From contig CAZRNA010000074.1 of assembly GCA_964601325.1 (NCBI GenBank), forward strand, positions 1 to 8,454: a DNA stretch of 8,454 nt, read 5' to 3'. The notes under the pieces are model-generated. The model made no database searches. It was not told where the DNA came from and saw only the letters and a list, made by a program, of their open reading frames with translations. The position numbers were made by a program, and so were the translations under genes. The stretch comes from CAVPLU01 sp964601325 (GTDB taxonomy: Archaea > Thermoproteota > Bathyarchaeia > 40CM-2-53-6). Below are positions 1 through 6,131 of this stretch, one piece after another; within the stretch, counting starts at the first letter, position 1, and each line of letters opens with the position of its first letter.

Positions 1-430
1 TACTCTGAGCCTGTATGTGCTCTAGCCCATCGGTCAATCGCACAAAATCCGCGAGATCCTTTGATACAGGTCTTCTGATTTCAGAGGTTTGCGAGTCAAG
101 CAGGTAGAGGGCTGCAGAGCCCGGATCGTAGTGGACCCGATTCTCTTCGAGGAGCAGATCATGTCTTCCGTCGCGACTGTACAATCTGATCGTTGACGGA
201 GCCTTGACCAGAGACTCCTTCACTAGATGCTGCGGGATACGAGCGATCTTCTTTGTCCAGTCAACAGCTGCTCCAGCATCAGCAACCAGCTTCAATGCAG
301 TGTCGCTTTGTATCATCACGCCAATTTCTTCCAAGATCTTCAGCGACTTCAGATGAATCGTTTCTATCTGTTCTCGCGATAGCAGCTGAAGCCAAGGCTT
401 GCTCGAAAACGAGAACTTCGTCAATGCCAT
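1..430 (-). CDS. MttB-family (trimethylamine/betaine-type) corrinoid methyltransferase, N-terminal part, runs off left edge
   Basis: Reading the minus strand from an ATG at 430-428 gives 143 open codons that continue past base 1, so the C-terminus lies outside the window. The translation matches the start of the trimethylamine methyltransferase (MttB) superfamily: residues 18-40 are the LSREQIETIHLKSLKILEEI helix, residues 50-57 the ADAGAAVD element, 64-79 the RIPQHLVKESLVKAPS segment, and 83-91 LYSRDGRHD. Family members move a methyl group from a methylated amine or betaine to the cobalt of a corrinoid protein, in the cytoplasm. In true MttB the pyrrolysine (in-frame TAG) lies near residue 330, beyond the edge, so substrate class cannot be decided; many homologues lack it and act on betaines. 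No clear Shine-Dalgarno site is seen; a TATA-like stretch about 24 bases upstream of the ATG would suit a leaderless mRNA. It is divergent from the cyclase/TPR gene. Confidence 0.85.
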   Translation of the reverse strand, partial: MALTKFSFSSKPWLQLLSREQIETIHLKSLKILEEIGVMIQSDTALKLVADAGAAVDWTKKIARIPQHLVKESLVKAPSTIRLYSRDGRHDLLLEENRVHYDPGSAALYLLDSQTSEIRRPVSKDLADFVRLTDGLEHIQAQS

Positions 431-441
431 TCCCCGATTCC

Positions 442-457
442 CAAATATCACATATCA
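442..457 (-). promoter_or_regulatory. Possible TATA-box region for the MttB-family gene
   Basis: On the minus strand this A/T-rich stretch reads CTGATATGTGATATTTG. Its centre is about 24 bases before the ATG at 430, which would fit an archaeal TATA box driving a leaderless transcript. No upstream BRE was convincingly identified, so this is a positional inference. The rest of the 431-687 gap holds only a weak 6-bp inverted repeat (506-511 with 523-528). Confidence 0.3.
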
Positions 458-505
458 GGAAGTAGGGATGCCTTCTTGTGCCTTTGCATACGCAACGTTG
501 ACACG

Positions 506-528
506 ATGGCGTTTCCGGCTATCGCCAT
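506..528. repeat. Weak inverted repeat in the divergent intergenic region
   Basis: ATGGCG (506-511) and CGCCAT (523-528) are perfect 6-base arms around an 11-base loop. It lies between the divergent MttB-family and cyclase/TPR genes, so it could be an operator or small hairpin. Six base pairs with this loop size can easily arise by chance. Confidence 0.3.
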
Positions 529-687
529 TTCCACTATGACCGCTCAGGAACACAGTAGCAAGTGGTCGCAATCCATGCTATACATCTGATGTTTCTTGTC
601 GTTTCCATCTTAGAAGCGAGAAAGGTAAGGTGAGATATCCTACGGTCATCAACGCGAAGTATGCGAGAGAAGCAAGATCGGTAAGAA

Positions 688-2352
688 ATGGCGTGGGTCG
701 GCGTTCATCTCGGCGACGTGGTCGAGTCTGAAGGCGACATTTCCGGTGACGCGGTCAACGTAGCTTCCAGAATAGAGCCGCTCGCGGAAGACGGTGGAGT
801 ATGCCTGACGCGTCAGGTCTACGACCAGGTCCAGAACAAGTTTCCCTTGCCCATGGTAAGCATGGGGGCCAAGGCACTGAAGAACGTGAGCACTCTGATG
901 GAGGTCTATAGGATAGTGATGCCTTGGAGTGTTGAGGTACCTGCTCCTTCGGTCCAGCTAGACAAAAGGCGGATTGCGGTCCTGCCTTTCGCGAACCTGA
1001 GTTCTGACCCTGAAGAGGGATACTTCGCTGACGGAATGACTGAAGAGTTGATCACATCACTTTCGAGGGTGAGACAGCTGACAGTCATCGCAAGAACCTC
1101 CGTGATGAAGTACAAGGGATCCCAGAAAGGTGCCTCGGACGTGGGAAAAGAACTGAACGTCGGCACCTTGATTGAAGGAAGCGTCAGAAAGGCAGGCAAC
1201 AGGGTGAGGATAACGGCGCAGCTCATCGACACATCAACCGAAGGTCACCTTTGGGCCCAGAACTACGACAGACAGCTGGAGGACGTCTTCGCGATCCAGT
1301 CAGAGATTGCTGAGAAGGCGGCTGGGGAGCTTAGGATTCGGCTCGTGGACTCGGAGAAGCGCGTGATCGAGAAGAAGGCTACTGAGAACACGGAGGCGTA
1401 CACCTACTTCCTGCGGGGCAGGGAGCTGGCTCGAGAGATGACCGAACCTTCGCTTAGGCAGGCCAAGGGGCTCTTTGAGAGGGCGGTGGAGCTGGACCGC
1501 TCCTTTGCGAAGGCCTACTCCGGACTCGCTGACTGCTTCATTTCTCTAGCAAACGATAGTTACGACCCGTACGAGCAGTCGGTTCCAAAGGCGGAGCTTT
1601 CAGTGAAGAAGGCGCTCCAATTGGACCCAGAACTTGCCGAGGCCCACGCGATGCTTGCGCTTATCGACTTTCTTGAAGACAATATAGTGGCTAGCGAAAC
1701 CGAAGCTAGGCGGGCAATCGAGTTGAACCCCAGCATCCCGGAAGCGTACTACGTTCTGTCCAACGTAGCTTCGCTCAAGGGACACCGAGACGAAGGAATC
1801 AGAGCCGCCGAGGCCGCCTACCATTTGGACCCCGTCAGGCCACGATATGTCGAAAGGCTCGGACTGTTGTATTTCTACATGGGAAGAGAGAGCGAAGCCC
1901 TTCAGTTCTGGGAGAAGACAGCCCAGCTTGCTCCGGCTGGAACCTACAGGGACATGACCGAGTACTACATGTTCAAAGGCAACCACGAGAAGGCGAAGGA
2001 GTACTTCTCGATGGCTGAGAAGCTGGAGCCCACCAACTCCTGGGTGCCCTGGATGAGGGGATTCATTGCAGCACAGACGGGGGACAGAAACACGGCTCTC
2101 GAGGCCATCAGGAAGATCGAGGAAAAGTGGAGTGGTTCCCTAGACCTCAACGGCATCGGATTCATCCACTACGCGCTAGGCGACCTCGATTCCTACTTCA
2201 CATACATGGACAGGGCTGCAGACCAACACCTGCTTCAATACATATACCCGATGTACTGTCCGCTCTTTGCCCAGGGCAGAACCGACCCGAGATATCAGAA
2301 GCTCTTGGACAAGCTCAGAGAAACATTCGAGACGGAGACGAAGTCAAGTTAA
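688..2352 (+). CDS. Class III cyclase remnant + TolB-like domain + TPR array protein, 5'-truncated
   Basis: Residues 4-76 are the C-terminal third of a class III adenylate/guanylate cyclase domain: VGVHLGDVVE, then GDISGDAVNVASRIE, where D17 matches the base-selecting Asp and N24 and R28 the transition-state Asn and Arg, then LKNVSTLMEVYRI. The upstream part with both metal-binding aspartates is missing and a TAA (682-684) lies in frame just before the ATG, so this product cannot be a working cyclase alone. Residues 93-220 form the TolB-like/FlgO-like domain (RRIAVLPFANLSSDPEE, FADGMTEELITSL, HLWAQNYDR). From about 232 to 545 TPR-type helical pairs follow (AFAKAY-, AEAH-, PEAYY-like units). 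No signal peptide or membrane segment is visible. Intact relatives are fused cyclase/TolB-like/TPR signalling proteins; here the scaffold half may still be expressed, or the gene may be decaying. The ATG is the only reasonable start and has no strong ribosome site. Confidence 0.85.
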   Translation: MAWVGVHLGDVVESEGDISGDAVNVASRIEPLAEDGGVCLTRQVYDQVQNKFPLPMVSMGAKALKNVSTLMEVYRIVMPWSVEVPAPSVQLDKRRIAVLPFANLSSDPEEGYFADGMTEELITSLSRVRQLTVIARTSVMKYKGSQKGASDVGKELNVGTLIEGSVRKAGNRVRITAQLIDTSTEGHLWAQNYDRQLEDVFAIQSEIAEKAAGELRIRLVDSEKRVIEKKATENTEAYTYFLRGRELAREMTEPSLRQAKGLFERAVELDRSFAKAYSGLADCFISLANDSYDPYEQSVPKAELSVKKALQLDPELAEAHAMLALIDFLEDNIVASETEARRAIELNPSIPEAYYVLSNVASLKGHRDEGIRAAEAAYHLDPVRPRYVERLGLLYFYMGRESEALQFWEKTAQLAPAGTYRDMTEYYMFKGNHEKAKEYFSMAEKLEPTNSWVPWMRGFIAAQTGDRNTALEAIRKIEEKWSGSLDLNGIGFIHYALGDLDSYFTYMDRAADQHLLQYIYPMYCPLFAQGRTDPRYQKLLDKLRETFETETKSS

Positions 2353-2388
2353 TCGGCGGATCCTCGATGGTTGATGTAAGTCTAGAGG
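2281..2388 (+). repeat. Copy A of a 108-bp inverted duplication (TPR gene 3' end plus flank)
   Basis: This segment covers the last 24 codons of the TPR gene, including its TAA, and 36 bases after the stop. It aligns without gaps to the minus strand of 8041-7934, with 90 of 108 positions identical by hand count. Of the 36 bases after the stop, 29 match, so the similarity is not just protein conservation but common DNA ancestry. The two copies face each other. Confidence 0.8.
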
Positions 2389-2496
2389 CTAAGATGAATC
2401 TGGTGACCCGACGTTGGCATATCCCATATAGCAATGTCTCCCCTCCGATTACAGAATTCCGAGTGTGTCTCAGATCCTATATGGTTAGGTCTAGCC

Positions 2497-2526
2497 TCCG
2501 GAGACTCACGATCTCCGTGTCCGGAG
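2497..2526. repeat. Inverted repeat between the TPR gene and its paralogue fragment
   Basis: CTCCGGA and TCCGGAG occur as arms about 17 bases apart in this stretch, and the core CTCCGGAG is itself a palindrome. It lies in the roughly 220-base space 2353-2574, which otherwise has no recognisable gene and looks like decayed sequence. It could form a hairpin after the upstream gene; no T-run follows, so a terminator call is weak. Confidence 0.3.
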
Positions 2527-2574
2527 TGCGCTGACTCGTGCCGACTGTGGAGGTGTAGAGGGAGCAGATGATGA

Positions 2575-2955
2575 GCGGAGAGCAGAGAAGGGGACCTCGA
2601 GAAGGCTAAGGAGTTCCATCTGAAGGCCGAGAAGCTTGAGCCCATCCGTCCTCGGGTCATCTGGATGGGAGGCGTCATCGCGGCCTTGGAAGGCGACAGG
2701 GAGAAGGCGCTACTCGCCGTCAAGAAGATTGAGGACGCCAAGATAGGGCCGCTCGGCTTCAACTACATCGGGTACATCTACCACGCACTCGGAGACCTCG
2801 ACTCATTCTTCGACTACATGAACAAGGCCACCGAAACCCACGCATTAATTCCTTCAACGCTGATGTACTCGCGCCTCCTCGCCAAGGCAAGAGCGGACCG
2901 CCGATACCTAGAACTGATAGAGAAGATCAGAAGACAGCTGGGCCTAACGAAATAG
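2575..2955 (+). pseudogene. C-terminal fragment of a second cyclase/TPR-family protein
   Basis: An open frame from just after an in-frame TGA (2572-2574) to a TAG (2953-2955) codes for GDLEKAKEFHLKAEKLEP, then GGVIAALEGDREKALLAVKK, GYIYHALGDLDSFFDYM and RRYLELIEKIRRQLG. It aligns along its length to residues 430-548 of the upstream gene (GNHEKAKEYFSMAEKLEP, GDRNTALEAIRKIEE, HYALGDLDSYFTYM, PRYQKLLDKLRE). Homology begins mid-TPR near base 2590 with no start codon there; the first in-frame ATG, at 2665, would give 96 residues lacking the first helix. This looks like the tail of a decayed paralogue rather than a designed gene, though a short TPR peptide from 2665 cannot be excluded. It is followed by a T-run terminator. 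Confidence 0.7.
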
Positions 2956-3020
2956 AAGCCGTCGTCGCACCACGAGAGATGCACACACATTTTCACGCTG
3001 CTCGTGTCGCTCGCTGATAC

Positions 3021-3047
3021 TTCGTTTCTATTCTTTTTTCAGTTTTT
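3021..3047 (+). terminator. T-run terminator after the TPR fragment
   Basis: The non-coding strand here is pyrimidine-rich, with a run of six T (3034-3039) and a run of five T (3043-3047) close together. Archaeal RNA polymerase terminates on such T-tracts without needing a hairpin. It lies about 65 bases after the TPR fragment and before the candidate RNA gene, where a terminator is expected. Confidence 0.5.
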
Positions 3048-3076
3048 CACGTTGTCTAACATCGTAACACCTACGG

Positions 3077-3090
3077 CAACGACGTGAACG
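3077..3090 (+). repeat. 14-base motif CAACGACGTGAACG, copy 1
   Basis: The 14-mer recurs exactly at 6043-6056, and both copies are followed by TATC (directly here, after one extra C in the second). Both lie just upstream of TATA-like boxes. About 0.1 such exact repeats would be expected by chance in a window of this length, so a shared regulatory site is plausible but unproven. Confidence 0.4.
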
Positions 3091-3093
3091 TAT

Positions 3094-3100
3094 CTTATAT
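3094..3100 (+). promoter_or_regulatory. TATA-like box for the candidate structured RNA
   Basis: CTTATAT lies in a non-coding stretch, with the expected transcription start 22-27 bases downstream near 3120-3125. That is just before the first base pairs of the predicted closing helix of the RNA (3127). No protein start fits this spacing well, which is why it is assigned to an RNA gene. Confidence 0.45.
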
Positions 3101-3119
3101 CTGCTCAGACGACCTATGA

Positions 3120-3345
3120 TATGTGTCGAGGTGAAAATGCTTGGCTAAGCCAAAGATGTCGAAATTACACAAACGAAAGAGTAAGACCGTGTTGCTGCAC
3201 CCCCATTAGGCAATGCAAGTCGGATACTCGTAGCTGGCGTGGCTTGGGGTCCGACATTGATTGTGCGATGTGGTGCGACGGAGCTGTGCAGAAGGAGCCT
3301 GGGCCCTCCGGAATTAGCGGAGCGAGCCCAACCCTCGGTTTTTGA
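3120..3345 (+). ncRNA. Candidate structured non-coding RNA of unknown family, about 215 nt
   Basis: The stretch shows a nested set of helices without conflicts. A closing helix pairs 3127-3131 (CGAGG) with 3333-3337 (CCTCG), extendable by two wobble pairs. A hairpin pairs TTGGC 3141-3145 with GCCAA 3149-3153. A central arm pairs CTGCAC 3195-3200 with GTGCAG 3286-3291, and inside it GTCGGA 3219-3224 pairs with TCCGAC 3250-3255, continued by CAAT/ATTG across a 4-base bulge. A 3' hairpin pairs TGGGC 3300-3304 with GCCCA 3326-3330 and CTCCG 3306-3310 with CGGAG 3318-3322. A TATA-like box lies upstream and a T-run follows at once. I looked for SRP RNA and RNase P RNA core motifs and did not find them. 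Short open frames on both strands here resemble nothing known. It could instead be a leader for the protease gene downstream. Confidence 0.45.
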
Positions 3346-3354
3346 TCTAGTTTT
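3339..3354 (+). terminator. T-run terminator after the candidate RNA
   Basis: Five T (3339-3343) directly follow the closing helix of the candidate RNA, with four more T at 3351-3354. With the G/C-rich hairpin at 3300-3330 just before, this would work as an archaeal T-tract terminator. The following 3355-3462 space shows only weak TATA-like spots (near 3399-3406 and 3419-3426) before the protease gene. Confidence 0.5.
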
Positions 3355-3462
3355 CTCTTGTGACCGCTAATCCCCGAGATCTGATTCAAACTAGCAAGTA
3401 CTATTAACGCAGCGACAGTTTCATATCACGAGAGGCATCCGAACAGCAAGGGGTTTGGAAGA

Positions 3463-4752
3463 ATGTCTTCTGACCTGCCAGGCTCGAGAGAGGACATACT
3501 GCATCGAGTACAGGATGACGGAAACTACAAACCTTTGCGATCCTCTCATGCCTCGCTGATGGGAGGAGATCCCGCCAGCGGCGTGCCGTACGTTCTCAAG
3601 AGTAAGTCTACGGGCGAAGAGTACAATGTCGACTTCAACACGGTCAGTATTTGGTGGCTGCTTGACGGCGAACATACGGTCGGCCAAATAGTAGACGAGA
3701 CTAAGGACAAGTTCGAGACATCTTACGAGATCGTCCGTGATGCAATCTCCTTCCTTGGCGACGAAGGCCTCTTGGCCGGAACAGAGCCTCAGGTTGTTTC
3801 GTCGAGGCGTCTGAAATTCGTTTCAGCGTTCGAGTTGGATTTAACCATCGCCTGGGAAAACTCTCAATTCTTCCTAGGCTTCAGGAGGCTCGTAAGAGTA
3901 TTCGTGCAAGGTGTTGGGCTGTGGGTTACTCTGATTCTGATTGCTGTAGGTGCGGTACTTCTTGCATCTGATTTCATGTCGATTCTCTTCAGCAGGGCGA
4001 GTTTCGAGATCCTAGGCTCGTCAATTGTGGGCATGTTCTACTACTATCTGCTTCTTTTCCCTGTCCTGGTTGTTCACGAAATCGCGCACGGGGCTACGTT
4101 GGCATACTATGGAGGATTGTGGGATGTGATGCCGGGGGAGGTTGGTACGGGTTTGTACTATTTCGGCCCAATGTTCTATGTGGATACCAGCGACACGTGG
4201 GTTCTTCCGAGGAAGATGAGGATGATGGTTTCACTTGCGGGGCCACTATCCACGCTGCTTGCAGGTTCGCTCTTGATTCTCTCCAACTTGATCTGGCCTA
4301 GTCAGATCGTCAAGATGATGGGCTTCTTCTGCTTCTATTGGACGCTATGGAACTTAGTCCCTCTAATAGAGACTGACGGATACTATGCAGTAATGGACTT
4401 CGCGGATATACCAAACCTGAGAAAGGAGGCTTTCGATTGTCTAAGATCGGAAATCCTTGGAAACAAGGGACCCGATGAGGAGAAGTTTGAACCGAGGAAG
4501 AAAGCATTCCTAGCTTGCTTTGCAGTGATTTCTATTGCATTTGCCCTGTTCCTTGCCTACCAGACCTATATCATATTCCAGTACATGGCATCAGACGTGC
4601 TCAGCGCCCTCGGGAGAATCTTGCAGGCAAGAAGCCCCTACCTTGTCGTTGACCTTGCGTCGGTTGCATACTTCGCGTTGATGGCCGTAGGTTTCATCGC
4701 AATGCCAATTTCACTTCTGAAGCGGAGACGAAAAGAAGCATCAGAAGTGTGA
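3463..4752 (+). CDS. PqqD-like domain fused to an M50 (site-2 protease-type) membrane zinc metalloprotease
   Basis: Residues about 40-107 resemble a PqqD-like peptide-binding winged helix (YVLKSKSTGEEYNVD, then WWLLDGEHTVGQIVDE and AISFLGDEGLL). The rest is a polytopic membrane protease. H205-E206-I207-A208-H209 is the zinc-binding HExxH at the end of a membrane helix (about 187-215), and N297-P300-D305-G306 in NLVPLIETDGYY is the second M50 motif with the third zinc ligand. Other probable membrane segments are near 148-172, 253-277, 283-302, 348-374 and 393-419. The C-terminus is basic (KRRRK) and probably cytoplasmic. This arrangement is close to the 'putative peptide zinc metalloprotease' (YydH-like) family, some members of which sit with RiPP peptide and export genes; no precursor peptide or radical SAM gene is seen here. 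Both catalytic motifs are complete. A CNB protein gene follows 94 bases downstream on the same strand. GGAAG just before the ATG may serve as ribosome site. Confidence 0.85.
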   Translation: MSSDLPGSREDILHRVQDDGNYKPLRSSHASLMGGDPASGVPYVLKSKSTGEEYNVDFNTVSIWWLLDGEHTVGQIVDETKDKFETSYEIVRDAISFLGDEGLLAGTEPQVVSSRRLKFVSAFELDLTIAWENSQFFLGFRRLVRVFVQGVGLWVTLILIAVGAVLLASDFMSILFSRASFEILGSSIVGMFYYYLLLFPVLVVHEIAHGATLAYYGGLWDVMPGEVGTGLYYFGPMFYVDTSDTWVLPRKMRMMVSLAGPLSTLLAGSLLILSNLIWPSQIVKMMGFFCFYWTLWNLVPLIETDGYYAVMDFADIPNLRKEAFDCLRSEILGNKGPDEEKFEPRKKAFLACFAVISIAFALFLAYQTYIIFQYMASDVLSALGRILQARSPYLVVDLASVAYFALMAVGFIAMPISLLKRRRKEASEV

Positions 4753-4846
4753 AAGACGAGAATGCGTTCCGAGATCCATTCATTCTTCTACCAGGTGGAC
4801 ACAAACATTAAGGACGAGTAGGCTTGAAGTTCGTGGGGTTCGAAAG

Positions 4847-5284
4847 ATGAAACTCTTGCGCTCGGAAAATGACGCCGTTATCGATATGCTTGAGAGGTCG
4901 CCTCTATGGTCTGGGATAGGCAAGCAAGATTTCAAGGCAATTGTAAAAGTGGCTAAACAGCACAAGTTTGAGAGCGGAGACACTATCGTCAAGAAGGGAG
5001 AAGAAGGAGCCGGGTTCTACCTTGTCTTGGATGGCGCTGTAGAAATTAGATCAGATGGAAATACCCTCTCAAGACTCGGTCCCGGGCAATTCTTTGGGGA
5101 AATGTCGGTCGTGGACGCTCAGCCTAGATCGGCTGACGTTGTAGCGGTTGAACCATCACGAGTCTTGGTTCTTTCCGCTTGGTCCTTCAAATCGCTCGTA
5201 TCGGAGCGACCTAGGATCGCAGTCAAAATGCTGCAGGAGTTCGTCCGCCGATTACGTAACACTGACCGTGCATTGAGCGAATGA
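4847..5284 (+). CDS. Single-domain cyclic-nucleotide-binding (CNB) protein
   Basis: The 145-residue product is one CAP/PKA-type CNB domain with no DNA-binding or kinase domain attached. After an N-terminal helix (LERSPLWSGIGKQDFKAI) come the beta-roll strands FESGDTIVKKGEEGAGFYLV and VEIRSDG. The phosphate-binding cassette is FGEMSVVDAQPRSADV at 83-98, with the phosphate-contacting Glu (E85) and Arg (R94) both present, and a C-terminal helix (115-143) closes the pocket. It should therefore bind cAMP or a similar nucleotide, acting in the cytoplasm as a small receptor or partner subunit. It lies after the M50 protease gene and overlaps by four bases only an unlikely upstream start of the next gene. 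It is about 65% identical over 98 residues to the CNB protein at the right edge. The ATG follows GGGG with short spacing. Confidence 0.85.
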   Translation: MKLLRSENDAVIDMLERSPLWSGIGKQDFKAIVKVAKQHKFESGDTIVKKGEEGAGFYLVLDGAVEIRSDGNTLSRLGPGQFFGEMSVVDAQPRSADVVAVEPSRVLVLSAWSFKSLVSERPRIAVKMLQEFVRRLRNTDRALSE

Positions 5285-5397
5285 ACGGGCAATGTTCCAT
5301 TCTCTTGCATCGTCATTGGGAATCACGATTTCGGGGAACGAGACTGGTAGAAACGAACCGCAAGTGTTACAATGTTGGTCAGTGCAGTAAGTTATGG

Positions 5398-5964
5398 ATG
5401 AATTTGGTCGATCGAAAGACGCAGACGGTCCTTAGGGGCGTAAGGATACCAACCCAGGTCAACGAGCTTCTCCAAAAAGATGCGAGGATGGAAAACAGAA
5501 CCGTAAGCGCCTTGGTCGTGTCGATCCTAACCAAGTATGCGGAGTGGGATCGTTATACGCAGAAGTTCGGTTTCGTCACGGTCCCACGCTCCAATTTCAA
5601 GCGCATGATCGAAGCAATGGACGAAAGAACCTACCTGACTGCCACTGAAGAGGCGCCGTCCACATTCCTTGAGATGATTCGCTTCTGGTACAAGCGCGTC
5701 GACCCAGCGACCGTCTGCGCCTTCTGTGAGAGGCTATCCAAGTATGTTGGGACTACTCGATGCGAGATTGACGAGAGGGACGGCAACTACACTATCACCC
5801 TTGAACATGACTTCGGCATGAAATACTCTAATCAGCTGAAGCGGGTTTACGAGACAGTAACACGTGAAACTCTCGGAATTGAGCCAAAAATCGAGGTCAC
5901 CAGCAATTCAATCTTCATCAGATTCTCTGAGCGTTCGCCCAAAGTGACTAGGCTGCCGAGCTAA
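5398..5964 (+). CDS. Ribbon-helix-helix-type DNA-binding regulator, 188 residues
   Basis: The N-terminus reads RKTQTVLRGVRIPTQ (6-20), a beta strand followed by two helices (VNELLQKDARMENRT and VSALVVSILTKYAEW), which is the usual layout of an Arc/MetJ-type ribbon-helix-helix DNA-binding domain. Residues 51-188 form a mixed alpha/beta domain (KFGFVTVPRSNF, then EMIRFWYKRV, then YTITLEHDFGMKYSNQLKRV) that I recognise as recurring in this type of archaeal protein but cannot name. The open frame extends upstream to an ATG at 5281 overlapping the CNB stop codon, but those 39 residues are Arg/Cys-rich and outside any domain, so the ATG at 5398 directly before the RHH strand is preferred. It is probably a local or global transcription regulator; its targets are unknown. 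Confidence 0.7.
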   Translation: MNLVDRKTQTVLRGVRIPTQVNELLQKDARMENRTVSALVVSILTKYAEWDRYTQKFGFVTVPRSNFKRMIEAMDERTYLTATEEAPSTFLEMIRFWYKRVDPATVCAFCERLSKYVGTTRCEIDERDGNYTITLEHDFGMKYSNQLKRVYETVTRETLGIEPKIEVTSNSIFIRFSERSPKVTRLPS

Positions 5965-6004
5965 TTCTGAAGACAAGTACACTTTCAACGCGAGCGGACG
6001 AGCA

Positions 6005-6018
6005 TTCGATAGATCGAA
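6005..6018. repeat. Perfect palindrome TTCGAT-AG-ATCGAA
   Basis: Two perfect 6-base arms flank a 2-base centre in the space between the RHH gene and the RNase Z-like gene. Such short, tight symmetry is better suited to a dimeric DNA-binding protein than to an RNA hairpin. It lies about 55 bases upstream of the TATA-like stretch of the next gene and just after the regulator gene, so autoregulation by the RHH protein is possible. Confidence 0.45.
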
Positions 6019-6042
6019 CACGTAGCAGCAATGCCGTGCACA

Positions 6043-6056
6043 CAACGACGTGAACG
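6043..6056 (+). repeat. 14-base motif CAACGACGTGAACG, copy 2
   Basis: This is an exact repeat of 3077-3090, again in an intergenic space on the same strand and again upstream of a TATA-like box (here 17 bases before CTTATCC, only 4 bases in the first copy). The different spacing argues against a simple BRE and for either a factor-binding site or coincidence. Confidence 0.4.
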
Positions 6057-6069
6057 CTATCGGCGAGCA

Positions 6070-6080
6070 ACCCTTATCCG
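6070..6080 (+). promoter_or_regulatory. TATA-like box for the RNase Z-like gene
   Basis: ACCCTTATCCG carries a CTTATCC core comparable to CTTATAT at 3094. The expected start of transcription is near 6100, giving a leader of about 30 bases that includes the Shine-Dalgarno site. Confidence 0.35.
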
Positions 6081-6116
6081 CGCATTACTAGATCGTCGGA
6101 CAGGATACAGAGGTTC

Positions 6117-6121
6117 GGAGG
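6117..6121 (+). promoter_or_regulatory. Shine-Dalgarno site GGAGG
   Basis: GGAGG, complementary to the CCUCC end of archaeal 16S rRNA, ends 10 bases before the ATG at 6132. It is the clearest ribosome site in the window and fixes the start of the RNase Z-like gene. Confidence 0.6.
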
Positions 6122-6131
6122 CGGGACTTCG

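Noticed and set aside
631..687. Missing part of the cyclase domain upstream of 688
   Set aside because: In frame, MREKQDR before the TAA weakly resembles the linker preceding GIHLGD in relatives, but nothing further upstream matches and the likeness is within chance.
2127..2534. 135-residue plus-strand frame overlapping the TPR gene
   Set aside because: It is mostly an out-of-frame reading of the TPR coding sequence and continues into decayed sequence; the Arg/Pro-rich translation resembles no family.
3120..3345. RNase P RNA or SRP RNA
   Set aside because: GGTGAAA and a small hairpin at 3131-3153 recall the RNase P CR-II/III area, and GCAGAAGGAGCC recalls CR-IV, but no CR-I or CR-V core is found and the length is too short. 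The SRP helix 8 motifs are absent as well.
3121..3345. 74-residue open frame
   Set aside because: Cys/Arg-rich translation without domain features, overlapped by an equally long open frame on the other strand; the base-pairing pattern explains the region better.
5281..5397. Longer RHH protein starting at 5281
   Set aside because: The 39 extra residues are Arg/Cys-rich and lie before the RHH strand, which normally starts the protein; the ATG at 5398 fits better.
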